Of a DNA stretch of 64,000 bases, positions 10,325 through 18,071 are shown one piece after another. Under the pieces are notes generated by a model. That model had not been told where the DNA came from, searched no databases, and worked only from the letters and a program-made list of their open reading frames with translations. Each line of letters starts with the position of its first letter. Within the stretch, counting starts at the first letter, position 1. The DNA comes from Vreelandella nanhaiensis (GTDB taxonomy: Bacteria; Pseudomonadota; Gammaproteobacteria; Pseudomonadales; Halomonadaceae), in assembly GCF_003990185.1 (NCBI RefSeq), contig NZ_RZHF01000004.1, positions 310,001 to 374,000 on the forward strand. The letters run 5' to 3'. A program made the position numbers and the translations under genes.

Positions 10325-10353
10325 TTAATAGATGCGAATTAAAGATGAAACAA
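10325..10353 (-). promoter_or_regulatory. Predicted sigma70 promoter of the low-complexity/DUF1469/DUF3618 operon
   Basis: On the minus strand TTGTTT (10348-10353) and TATTAA (10325-10330) are 17 bp apart. A start near 10318 gives a leader of about 30 nt before the first gene. Confidence 0.45.
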
Positions 10354-10630
10354 AACGAACTTGACCGCAAAAGCATTAAACGCATTTTAAAGATAAATAA
10401 TCGATTATCCTGGATGACGTTTAATATAAATCGCTATTTTAATATAGTGCCCTTACCTACCCTGTCAATTTATGCTCACTTGCTATACCAAGTTGCAAAA
10501 ACATTTAATCAAAATCAATAAGTCTAAATTAATATACATTAAAAAATCTTTAGCTCTCAGTGCATGGTGGCAAAACGCATCTACAAATACGGGAAGCTAA
10601 GCACCAACTGCTTTAAAGCGCAGTAATAAA

Positions 10631-10669
10631 CAGTACAAAAAGAGGCAGTACAAAAACCAACAGTACAGA
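10631..10669. repeat. Short 15-bp-phased direct repeats
   Basis: CAGTACAAAAA occurs at 10631-10641 and 10646-10656, and CAGTACAGA at 10661-10669, each start exactly 15 bp after the last. Possibly an array of protein sites or a slippage remnant. Confidence 0.5.
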
Positions 10670-10984
10670 TGAAAGCCTCCTGCCTTACTTCGGATTTATT
10701 GCCATGATTGTTAAAAGGTAATTGATAAAAAATCAGAACTTAAAATCAATTATCAAACCGCTTGATAACCTACATCTCGGAAATTGTTAAAACCTATTTT
10801 CTCAGCCTAATTCGAACTTGAGAATCCTTTTAAAAACCACTTTCCTCACCTTTAACAATCGCTACTAACAATAATAAAAATCAGCGATTACTAACGCCTG
10901 GTTTTGGCCCTCTCTGCCATCGTAAGCTAGGGTAAATAAGGGTGAAAAGTGAAGGATTAACGTGCCAACAAGGAGTCAATGCAC

Positions 10985-11839
10985 ATGAGTGAGCAGAAGC
11001 AGCCACCCCAGCATCAGGAACAACAGCCAGGCGATGAGCATGAAATGCGCCCCGAGCCTGAATTTATCCGCGATAGCTACAAAGGCACCCAGAAGCTTTT
11101 GGACAAGGTCGCCATTATTACCGGCGGTGATAGCGGCATTGGTCGTGCCGTTGCGGTGCATTACGCCCGCGAAGGCGCTGATAGCGTTATTGTTCATCTG
11201 GAAGAGGATAAAGACGCCGAGGACACCAAAGCGCTGGTAGAAGCCGAAGGCCGCCGTTGCCTGGTGCTAAAGGGTGATGTAGGCGAACCTGCATTTTGCC
11301 GCGAGGTGGTGCAAAAGACCCTGGACCACTTCGGCAAGCTCAACATTGTAGTCAACAATGCCGCCGAGCAGTACGACTGGGACGACCTAACCGAGATCCC
11401 CGATGAGCAGATAATGCGCACCTTCCAGACCAATATCTTCAGTCACTTCTATTTGACGAAAGCCGCGCTGCCGCATTTGCAAAAGGGCGATACCATCATT
11501 GAGACGTCCTCTATCAATGCCTTCAAAGGCAACGATACGTTGATTGATTACAGCGCCACCAAAGGTGCTATACAGGGCTTTATGCGCTCAATGGCAATGT
11601 CGTTGATGGATCGCGGTATTCGCGTTAACGCCGTGGCCCCAGGCCCGGTTTGGACACCGCTGATTCCAGCAAGCTTTGACGATGAGAAAGTGGCCTCGTT
11701 TGGCGGCCAGGTGCCCATGAAGCGCGCTGGGCAACCCAGCGAAATGGGGCCCGCCTACGTGTATCTGGCAAGCGAAGAGTCATCGTATATGACCGGCCAG
11801 ACACTGCACCTTAACGGCGGGGTTATTTTAAATACGTGA
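10985..11839 (+). CDS. Short-chain dehydrogenase/reductase, YghA / general stress protein 39-like
   Basis: A 284-residue NAD(P)-dependent oxidoreductase. A polar N-terminal extension of about 40 residues, rich in Gln, Glu and Pro, is followed by the Rossmann fold with TGGDSGIG (46-53). NNAA (about 124-127), catalytic serine in ETSSIN (about 175) and Y189/K193 in YSATKGA complete the active site. Extension and active site match the YghA/GSP39 subgroup often linked to stress. The second ATG (10985) is 9 nt from AAGGAG, while the first (10979) is only 3 nt away, so I prefer 10985. It is divergent from the DUF3618 operon and followed by a strong terminator. The substrate is unknown. Confidence 0.88.
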   Translation: MSEQKQPPQHQEQQPGDEHEMRPEPEFIRDSYKGTQKLLDKVAIITGGDSGIGRAVAVHYAREGADSVIVHLEEDKDAEDTKALVEAEGRRCLVLKGDVGEPAFCREVVQKTLDHFGKLNIVVNNAAEQYDWDDLTEIPDEQIMRTFQTNIFSHFYLTKAALPHLQKGDTIIETSSINAFKGNDTLIDYSATKGAIQGFMRSMAMSLMDRGIRVNAVAPGPVWTPLIPASFDDEKVASFGGQVPMKRAGQPSEMGPAYVYLASEESSYMTGQTLHLNGGVILNT

Positions 11840-11847
11840 TTGGTGAT

Positions 11848-11871
11848 GGGGCGGCATTGCCGCCCCCTTTT
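11848..11871 (+). terminator. Intrinsic terminator of the short-chain dehydrogenase gene
   Basis: An 8-bp GC stem (GGGGCGGC / GCCGCCCC, 11848-11866) with a 3-nt loop, followed by CTTTT, 8 nt after the stop codon. Confidence 0.85.
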
Positions 11872-11924
11872 GATACCCGTCTCTTTCCTTACCCCTTACC
11901 TTACCCGCCACATTTGCCTCGCCG

Positions 11925-13241
11925 TTATCCTGCCAGGTTTTTCACTAGCACCTTGGATTTACGCGCGTGGTTATAAGCTTCCCGTTTTAAGGGCGGCAAA
12001 TCCTCAAAGCTTGCCGGGCGGAAGCCGTGTTCCACAAACCAGTGGGCGGTATGAGTAGTAAGTACAAAGATATCGGTCAGGCCGCGCTTGCGAGCGCGGC
12101 GTTCCAACGCTTCGACCAATCGCTCGCCCCGCTCACCGCCCCGATAATTACCATGCACCGCCACGCAGGCAAGTTCGGCAATCGTAGCATCAGGATAGAG
12201 ATGCAACGCCGCACAGCCGATGACCATGCCGTCACGCTCGATAACCATATAGTCATCAATTTCATGCTCCAGGCGTTCACGGGAGCGGGCCACCAGCATG
12301 CCACGACGTTCCAGCGGCTCCAGAAGCTCAAGTAGGCCAGCGATATCATTCAGCTTGGCCGGGCGCAGCTGCTCATAGCGATGCTGGGTAATCATGGTGC
12401 CCACCCCGTCACGAGTGAACAACTCGCCCAGCAACGCGTCGTGGTTACGCCATGAAAGCAGGTGCGTGCGGGCCACCCCTTCAAGGGCTGCGTTGCAGGC
12501 CGCCTGAAGATGCCGGGCAAGCTCACTACCCGGCTGGGCACTCTCCAGCCGAGGTTCGGCTTCGGCTGGTGTCAGCTGGCGCAAAAGCTCGCCTTCTTCA
12601 TCTGCCAAACCTTCCGATTCACCCAGCAGTATCAGCTTGTCAGCTTTTAGCGCAACGGCGGCGTGCTGGGCAACTTCCGAGGCATCCAGGTCAAACACTT
12701 CGCCCGTGCTTGAAAACCCCAGCGGCGGTAGAAGCACTAAAGAGCCTTTTTCCAGCAGCCCCTCAATGGCGCTGGCCCGCACCCGGCGCACTTCACCGCT
12801 GTGGTCAAAATCGATCCCCTCACGCACGCCCAAGGGCTTGGCGGTAACCAGATTGCCGGAAATCACGCTTAGCTCAACACCATGCAACGGCGTGCTGGGC
12901 AGGCCGAGCGATAGCCGCGCCTCCAGCCACAGGCGCTGGTGCGCCGCCACCTGCTCTACGTGGGCCATCACTGCGCGGTCGGCCACCCATTTCCCGTTAA
13001 CCCGGGTGGGCTCAACATTGGCATTGGTAAGGGCCTCTTGCACTTGGGGGCGCGTACCAAATACCACGACCAACCGTACACCCAAGGTATGCAACAGCGC
13101 CAAGTCCTGCACTAGCTGCTCCCCGCGGCCCGACGCCATGGCTTCGCCCTCAATCAGAATGACGAAAGTTCGCCCCCGGTGCGCGTTGATGTAGGGGGAT
13201 GCATTACGAAACCAGTCAACAAAAGGGAAGTGCTTGTCCAA
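11925..13241 (-). CDS. argA: Amino-acid N-acetyltransferase (N-acetylglutamate synthase)
   Basis: Acetylates glutamate with acetyl-CoA, the first step of arginine synthesis. The 438-residue protein has the classical ArgA layout. An N-terminal amino-acid-kinase-like domain (about 20-270; FVILIEGEAMASG, then LLPPLGFSSTGEVFDLDA) binds arginine for feedback inhibition. The C-terminal GNAT domain (about 290-435) carries ELACVAVHGNYRGGERGERLVEALERRARKRG as acetyl-CoA loop. Length agrees with the E. coli enzyme (about 440). It converges on the short-chain dehydrogenase gene and stands alone on its strand. Confidence 0.96.
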   Translation of the reverse strand: MDKHFPFVDWFRNASPYINAHRGRTFVILIEGEAMASGRGEQLVQDLALLHTLGVRLVVVFGTRPQVQEALTNANVEPTRVNGKWVADRAVMAHVEQVAAHQRLWLEARLSLGLPSTPLHGVELSVISGNLVTAKPLGVREGIDFDHSGEVRRVRASAIEGLLEKGSLVLLPPLGFSSTGEVFDLDASEVAQHAAVALKADKLILLGESEGLADEEGELLRQLTPAEAEPRLESAQPGSELARHLQAACNAALEGVARTHLLSWRNHDALLGELFTRDGVGTMITQHRYEQLRPAKLNDIAGLLELLEPLERRGMLVARSRERLEHEIDDYMVIERDGMVIGCAALHLYPDATIAELACVAVHGNYRGGERGERLVEALERRARKRGLTDIFVLTTHTAHWFVEHGFRPASFEDLPPLKREAYNHARKSKVLVKNLAG

Positions 13242-13315
13242 GGCCGCTCTCCGGCAGCAGGTGAAAGAAGAAAACAGGCGTGTATAAAACTGTGCGAGCT
13301 ACTTTACCAGAGCAT

Positions 13316-13377
13316 AAAAAACAGCGGCACCTTCAATCGCTATTTGCTATTGCAAATCTGCATGAAGATGCCGCTGT
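13316..13377 (-). terminator. Long-stem intrinsic terminator of the Pit phosphate transporter operon
   Basis: A nearly continuous hairpin has an outer 9-bp stem (13321-13329 with 13369-13377), a 5-bp middle stem (13331-13335 with 13363-13367) and a 6-bp apical stem with a TATT loop (13342-13357). On the minus strand it ends in six T residues (13316-13321). It lies about 54 nt after the Pit stop codon. The stem is much longer than a minimal terminator. Confidence 0.75.
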
Positions 13378-13430
13378 CCGGTCAGACTTTTAAGCCAACT
13401 TTTTAAGTCTGTGCGTAGCTATGTGAGTCG

Positions 13431-14696
13431 TTACCCAAACATGCCTTTGAACATAAAGAAGAACAGAATCGCCAAACCGGCACCGGCTGGCAGGGTGATC
13501 AGCCACGACATGGCAATGGTGCCAATCACACGCAGGTTAAGCGCCGCCATACCGCGGGCTAAACCAACGCCCAGAACCGCCCCCACCAGGGTGTGGGTGG
13601 TGGAGATAGGCAAGCCGGTACCCGATGCCAACACCACCGTGGTTGCCGCGGCCAAAGTGGCCGCAAAGCCACGGCTAGGCGTCAGCTCGGTAATGCCGGT
13701 ACCTACCGTCGCGATGACTTTATGGCCGTAGGTAACAAGACCCACGACAATACCGCCGCCGCCCAGTACCAGTACCCACCAGGGCACCAGCGCAGACGCT
13801 TCGATTTCACCACCGGTTTGCACCACGCTGATCACCGCTGCCAGTGGGCCGACCGCGTTAGCAACGTCGTTAGAGCCGTGCGCAAAGGCCATGGCACAGG
13901 CGGTGAAGATCATCAGCACGCCGAAGACTCGCTCCACGTTGGCGTAACCAAAGTGGTCATTGGCGTTCTTTTCGAACTTGATACGGCGCTGCATCAGTAC
14001 GCCAATACCCATAATGACCAAGCCAACTAGAATTGAAAACAGTAGGCTTTGGTTAAAGGTCAGATCCAGCCCAACATGGGAGAGACCCTTCGTTAGCGTG
14101 ACCATCGCCACGATAAAGCCCACCAGGAACACATAGCCCGGCACGTAGCGCTTGGCTGCCGTAAACGGGTTGTCGTTTTCAAAAATCAGGTGGTGAACCG
14201 ATTTAAACAACACAAAGCCGATGGTACCGGCCAGCAGCGGGGAAACGACCCAGCTTGCGGCAATGGTCGTCACGGCGCTCCAATCCACGGTAGAAGCCCC
14301 CAGGCCTGCCACCGCGAAACCCACAATCGCACCTACAATGGAGTGCGTGGTGGAAACGGGCCAACCTTTCATGGAGGCCACCAACAGCCAGGTACCGGCT
14401 GCCAGCAACGCGGCTAACATACCGTATACCAGCAGTTGCGGGTCATCCTGCAGCAGTTCCGGGTCGATGATGCCTTTACGGATGGTGTTAGTAACTTCCC
14501 CCCCGGCCAACCATGCACCTAAGAACTCAAAGACAACCGCAATAAGGATCGCCTGTTTGATGGTGATCGCTTTCGACCCCACCGAGGTTCCCATGGCGTT
14601 CGCAACGTCGTTTGCACCAACGCCCCACGCCATAAAGAAGCCGAATACACAGGCCAGAATGATAAAAATGTCACCGTGCTGGGCAATAATCTGCAT
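13431..14696 (-). CDS. Low-affinity inorganic phosphate transporter, Pit family
   Basis: An integral membrane phosphate:cation symporter of 421 residues. The two inverted PiT repeats are clear. Repeat 1 carries GANDVANAMGTSVGSKAIT (about 27-45) and GWPVSTTHSIVGAIVGFAV (about 112-130). Repeat 2 carries HGSNDVANAVGPLAAV (about 274-289) and GLPISTTHTLVGAVLGVGLARG (about 370-390). About ten transmembrane segments can be counted. It is preceded by a DUF47/PhoU-like gene 9 nt upstream, the standard Pit accessory pair, and followed by a long hairpin terminator. Cation specificity (H+ or Na+) cannot be told from the sequence. Confidence 0.94.
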   Translation of the reverse strand: MQIIAQHGDIFIILACVFGFFMAWGVGANDVANAMGTSVGSKAITIKQAILIAVVFEFLGAWLAGGEVTNTIRKGIIDPELLQDDPQLLVYGMLAALLAAGTWLLVASMKGWPVSTTHSIVGAIVGFAVAGLGASTVDWSAVTTIAASWVVSPLLAGTIGFVLFKSVHHLIFENDNPFTAAKRYVPGYVFLVGFIVAMVTLTKGLSHVGLDLTFNQSLLFSILVGLVIMGIGVLMQRRIKFEKNANDHFGYANVERVFGVLMIFTACAMAFAHGSNDVANAVGPLAAVISVVQTGGEIEASALVPWWVLVLGGGGIVVGLVTYGHKVIATVGTGITELTPSRGFAATLAAATTVVLASGTGLPISTTHTLVGAVLGVGLARGMAALNLRVIGTIAMSWLITLPAGAGLAILFFFMFKGMFG

Positions 14697-14705
14697 GAGG
14701 TCCCC

Positions 14706-15386
14706 TTAGCGTGCGGTCAAAATCTGCAGGCGGCTGCCCACGCGTTCAGCGCGGTCAGAGACTTCACCGACCCACTCGATGATCTTGTAGAGGAAGATCA
14801 CATCTACCGGCGGCAGCTGGCTTTCAAGCTGAAACAGCTGGCGACGAATCGCCACTTGCTGAGCATCCGCTTGATGTTCAAAGTTATGCAGTTCGCGGAT
14901 CATGTTGTGGATAACATCGGAGACGTGACGGCCAAAGCCGGACTCCAGAAGCTCCATGAGCTCCTCAAGCGCCTGGCGCGCCTGGGCGACACACGCCACA
15001 CTGGTAGCCATGTAATCCCGCATGGGATCGGCAAGTTCATCCGGCACGCGCATTTTACGCCCCAGCATAATGCCGGTTATGTCGCGAACCTTATTGGCTA
15101 TTTTGTCCTGAACGCTGATCAAATCCAGCAGATCAGTCCGGGAAACCGGTAAGAACATGGTGTTGGGCAGGTTGAGCCGCAGCTCCGTTTTAAGCACATC
15201 CGCCTCGTGCTCTAAACGGGTCACGTTTTCACGCAGCTCAGTTGCTTTGTCCCAGTCACCTGCAAGGGACGCTTCAAAAAACGGCAACAGCTGATCGGCG
15301 CATTCATTGGCCTTGACGATGTGGGCCAGCAACGGCTGGAATGGCGAGCGGCCAAACATCGCAGAAAAAGGGTTGGAGGTAACCAT
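14706..15386 (-). CDS. DUF47 / TIGR00153 PhoU-like Pit accessory protein
   Basis: A 226-residue all-alpha PhoU-like protein whose genes usually sit next to pit transporters and are thought to modulate phosphate flux. It begins MVTSNPFSAMFGRSPFQPLLAHIVKA and contains repeated E/D-rich helices with EHEAD (about 58-62), DLISVQDKIANKVRDITG and HNFEHQADAQQ, which resemble PhoU metal-binding ExxxD patterns. I chose the ATG at 15386, matching the family length; the frame is open 25 residues further. It is 9 nt from the transporter and divergent from the CYTH triphosphatase gene. Confidence 0.9.
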   Translation of the reverse strand: MVTSNPFSAMFGRSPFQPLLAHIVKANECADQLLPFFEASLAGDWDKATELRENVTRLEHEADVLKTELRLNLPNTMFLPVSRTDLLDLISVQDKIANKVRDITGIMLGRKMRVPDELADPMRDYMATSVACVAQARQALEELMELLESGFGRHVSDVIHNMIRELHNFEHQADAQQVAIRRQLFQLESQLPPVDVIFLYKIIEWVGEVSDRAERVGSRLQILTAR

Positions 15387-15454
15387 AGAGCCTTTTAGCC
15401 TGTTTTCGGGGGAGCCTGGAAATGGCGACGCCAGTATAAAGAGTGCGCTCGCCG

Positions 15455-15472
15455 TCGTCATGAAAAGTTCAT
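15455..15472 (+). promoter_or_regulatory. Weak Pho-box-like direct repeat
   Basis: Two TCAT cores (15458-15461 and 15469-15472) are exactly 11 bp apart in the divergent region between the phosphate transport operon and the CYTH gene. This recalls the 11-bp phasing of PhoB boxes. Agreement with the CTGTCAT half-site is partial, so this is only suggestive. Confidence 0.25.
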
Positions 15473-15524
15473 ATTGGTCTAAAAAATTTCACACACACTT
15501 CATCACCTAAGGGTGGCTATTGTC

Positions 15525-16412
15525 ATGAAAAATGCAACTCCTATTGAAGTAGAGTTAAAACTTGCGCTGGCACCGTCAAGCATTGAAGCGCTGGAACGCC
15601 ACCCATTGCTCGCAGCGAAGCCACCATTAACCCAGGAGTTAGCCAATACCTACTTTGATACGCCTACGAATGCTTTAGCCAGTGCCCGGGTCGCCCTTCG
15701 CCTTCGCAAGGTAGATGGCCGCGTACTGCAAACGGTAAAAACCGCAGGCCAAGGCGGCGGCGGATTATCCAGCCGTCAGGAGTGGGAGTGGCCCGTGACC
15801 CATGACGAGCTTGATCAACAGGGCTTGGCCGCCCTGCCCCCGTTCAAGGGCGAGCTGGCCGGGCAGATAGCTTCGCTAACGCCAGCCCTGCGTACCGACT
15901 TCATCCGGCGCAGTTGGCAGCTTGACTGGCAGGGCAGCCATATTGAGCTAGTGCTGGATAAAGGCGAAATTGAAAGCGGCGCGTACACCACGCCTATTTG
16001 TGAGGTAGAGCTTGAGTTGAAGAACGGCGCGCCAGAAGCCCTTTGGTCACTGGCCATGGCGCTTGCCGAGAAAGTCCCGCTGCGCCCATCGGATAGCAGT
16101 AAGGCTACCCGAGGTGGAGCACTACGTGCCCAGCAGTGGCCGCTGCCAGAAGCACACTCACCCGCGCAGTGGTTGCATCGCGCCACGCTCGCGCTGGACG
16201 CTTTTCACGACAGCCAAGCACCGGAGCATCTGCAAAGCGCTCGCGATGCCTTGCAACAGCTGGCAGAGCACCCGGCACTGCCTGGCGACCTCAAGGAACT
16301 GGCGAGTGCCCTGCCCCAGACGTTGGATGCCAACGGTCATCCCAGCCTCGCCTATGGCGTTACGCTATTAACACTTTCCCATCGTTTGGCGCTGCAAAGC
16401 GCGCTAAGCTAG
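15525..16412 (+). CDS. CYTH-domain triphosphatase (YgiF-like), short form
   Basis: A 295-residue protein whose first ~200 residues form a CYTH tunnel fold. The EXEXK motif is IEVELKLAL near the N-terminus, followed by the ALRLRKVDGRVLQTVKTAG and FIRRSW basic strands, and acidic EVELELKNG near 165. These features indicate inorganic triphosphate or polyphosphate hydrolysis. E. coli YgiF (about 430 residues) adds a full CHAD domain. Here only about 85 helical residues follow, probably a truncated or degenerate CHAD remnant. The ATG at 15525 follows AAGGGTGG; a GTG lies 12 nt earlier. It is divergent from the phosphate transporter pair and ends in its own terminator. Confidence 0.85.
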   Translation: MKNATPIEVELKLALAPSSIEALERHPLLAAKPPLTQELANTYFDTPTNALASARVALRLRKVDGRVLQTVKTAGQGGGGLSSRQEWEWPVTHDELDQQGLAALPPFKGELAGQIASLTPALRTDFIRRSWQLDWQGSHIELVLDKGEIESGAYTTPICEVELELKNGAPEALWSLAMALAEKVPLRPSDSSKATRGGALRAQQWPLPEAHSPAQWLHRATLALDAFHDSQAPEHLQSARDALQQLAEHPALPGDLKELASALPQTLDANGHPSLAYGVTLLTLSHRLALQSALS

Positions 16413-16446
16413 TCTTGCTATTAAAAATATTAATGCTGATAACGCG

Positions 16447-16477
16447 CTTACCTGCCTTTTACGGGTAAGTGTTTTTT
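16447..16477 (+). terminator. Intrinsic terminator after the CYTH gene
   Basis: Stem CTTACCTG / CGGGTAAG (16447-16454 with 16462-16469, one G-T pair) with a 7-nt loop, followed by TG and six T residues. It ends just before the channel gene, so the channel needs its own promoter or read-through. Confidence 0.75.
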
Positions 16478-16495
16478 CATTTTGCCGGAACCGCC

Positions 16496-17383
16496 ATGAG
16501 TTTTCATCTGACCCCCGCTGCTGAAGGGCTTCGTACGCAGCTATTTCATATTATTTTTGAATCCGATACGCCAGCGGCCAAAGGGTTTGATATTGCGCTG
16601 ATCGTCATGATCCTAGGCAGCGTGGCGGTAATTCTGCTGGGCAGCGTGCAGGCTATTTCTCAAGAGTACGGCTGGCTTTTTTATTACATTGAATGGGCAT
16701 TTACGGTGCTGTTTACCGTGGAGCTTGCGGTACGCATCTATTGCCTTGAACGCCCGACCATCTACTTGAAAAGCTTTTATGGCGTGGTGGACATGATCTC
16801 CATTCTGCCTGCCTGGCTTGTGCTGCTGGTACCCGGTTTTCATGCGCTGGTGATTATTCGCATTCTGCGCGTGTTGCGTATTTTCCGCATTCTGCGGCTG
16901 ATGGAGTTTGTGGGTGAAGGGCGTCTGCTCATTGATGCGCTAAAGCGCAGCGTACGTCAGGTGCTACTGTTCTTTTGCAGTATTTTCATGGTTGTCACCA
17001 TGTTTGCAGCTCTCATGTACACCATTGAGTCGCCGGAAACCGGATTCACCAGCATTCCCATGTCAATTTACTGGGCAGTGGTCAGCGTAACTACGGTTGG
17101 GTATGGCGATATCGTGCCGGGCACGCCGCTTGGCAAGACCATTACCGTGGTACTGATGCTGATTGGTTACTCGATTATCGCGGTGCCCACAGGCATATTC
17201 TCTGCTCAGGTTATCCGCTCCATTCGCGAAGACCGTTATTCCGAAGAGGCGTGCCCTGGCTGTGGCCATGACCGCCACGAAAAGCGTGCCCGCTATTGCC
17301 TGCGCTGTGGTACCTGGCTGGATGAAACCAGTGAGGATCCGCGTAAAGAGAAGCAGGAAGCCTCACCAGATAAACCCGACTAG
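16496..17383 (+). CDS. Kv-type voltage-gated potassium channel with C-terminal zinc ribbon
   Basis: A 295-residue six-transmembrane ion channel subunit. Segments S1-S3 span about 32-115. S4 carries arginines at every third position (R122, R125, R128, R131, R134). S5, the pore loop with the K+ selectivity filter TTVGYGD (about 199-205) and S6 follow. The cytoplasmic tail holds CPGCG...YCLRCG with four cysteines (C253, C256, C268, C271), a rubredoxin-like zinc ribbon. The ATG at 16496 is preceded by GGAA; nine extra upstream codons are possible. Its stop overlaps that of the convergent yciO gene by 4 nt. K+ handling would suit a halophile (inference). Confidence 0.92.
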   Translation: MSFHLTPAAEGLRTQLFHIIFESDTPAAKGFDIALIVMILGSVAVILLGSVQAISQEYGWLFYYIEWAFTVLFTVELAVRIYCLERPTIYLKSFYGVVDMISILPAWLVLLVPGFHALVIIRILRVLRIFRILRLMEFVGEGRLLIDALKRSVRQVLLFFCSIFMVVTMFAALMYTIESPETGFTSIPMSIYWAVVSVTTVGYGDIVPGTPLGKTITVVLMLIGYSIIAVPTGIFSAQVIRSIREDRYSEEACPGCGHDRHEKRARYCLRCGTWLDETSEDPRKEKQEASPDKPD

Positions 17384-18003
17384 CTGGTAAACGGCGCAAT
17401 ATCACCGCGTCCTTCACGCACAACCTTGGGCGGAAGCTCACGTAAGTCAATCACGCTGGTGGGGTCGAGATGACAGGCCCCTCCATCGATAATCAAATCC
17501 AGGTGCGCGCCAAAACGTTCGCGAATCTCTTCAGGGTCGCTCATGGGCAGCACCTCACCCACCGGAATCAGCGTCACGCTCATCAGCGGCTCGCCCAGTG
17601 CCTCAAGCAGCGCATGGGTAATCCGGTGATCGGGTACGCGCACGCCAATCGAGCGGCGCTTGGGATGCAAAAGCAGGCGCGGCACTTCCGTGGTGGCATC
17701 CAGGATGTAGGTATATGGCCCCGGCGTATGCGCTTTCAGCAGCCGGAAAACGGCGTTATCCACCTTGGCGTAGGTGCCAATTTCAGATAGATCGGAACAT
17801 ACCAGCGTAAAATTATGCTTATCGTCCAGCGAGCGCAGCCATTTAATCTTCTCGATGGCCTTTTTCTCGCCCAGATGGCAACCCAGCGCATAGCCTGAAT
17901 CAGTTGGGTAAGCCACGACGCCGCCTTTGCGAATAATCTCGATGGCCTGATCGATCAGGCGCTTTTGCGGATTCTCTGGATGTATCTGGAAATACTGGCT
18001 CAT
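17380..18003 (-). CDS. yciO: YciO / Sua5-YrdC-family protein (threonylcarbamoyl-AMP synthase-like)
   Basis: A 207-residue YrdC-fold protein. The nucleotide-binding core reads KGGVVAYPTDSGYALGCHLGEKKAIEKIKWLRSLDDKHNFTLVC, followed by HTPGPYTYILDAT and KRRSIGVRVPDH. The family makes threonylcarbamoyl-AMP for tRNA t6A synthesis, but YciO paralogues are not the main TsaC enzyme and their activity is uncertain. It follows the RNase AM gene with a 68-nt gap, and yciI is divergent. These three genes commonly cluster in gammaproteobacteria. It converges with the channel gene. Confidence 0.88.
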   Translation of the reverse strand: MSQYFQIHPENPQKRLIDQAIEIIRKGGVVAYPTDSGYALGCHLGEKKAIEKIKWLRSLDDKHNFTLVCSDLSEIGTYAKVDNAVFRLLKAHTPGPYTYILDATTEVPRLLLHPKRRSIGVRVPDHRITHALLEALGEPLMSVTLIPVGEVLPMSDPEEIRERFGAHLDLIIDGGACHLDPTSVIDLRELPPKVVREGRGDIAPFTS

Positions 18004-18071
18004 TGTCTGCTCCTGCCCGTGGGTGCGTTTCAGTCCATTGGGATGTTCACGTACTTACTCCATACGTTTAC

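Larger units (their letters stand above)
10288..10984. other. AT-rich divergent intergenic region, no gene seen
   Basis: About 700 bp between the stress-type operon (minus) and the short-chain dehydrogenase gene (plus), clearly more AT-rich than its neighbours. It holds a sigma70-like promoter for the minus operon (10325-10353), 15-nt direct repeats (10631-10669), and overlapping dyads at 10719-10756 (TAATTGAT / ATCAATTA and TTGATAA / TTATCAA). No convincing coding frame is present; a short plus-strand frame at 10276-10521 lacks a ribosome binding site and coding character. Confidence 0.7.

Noticed and set aside
10276..10521. An 81-residue plus-strand frame in the AT-rich gap
   Set aside because: Begins antisense inside the preceding gene, has no ribosome binding site, and has random-looking AT-driven composition.
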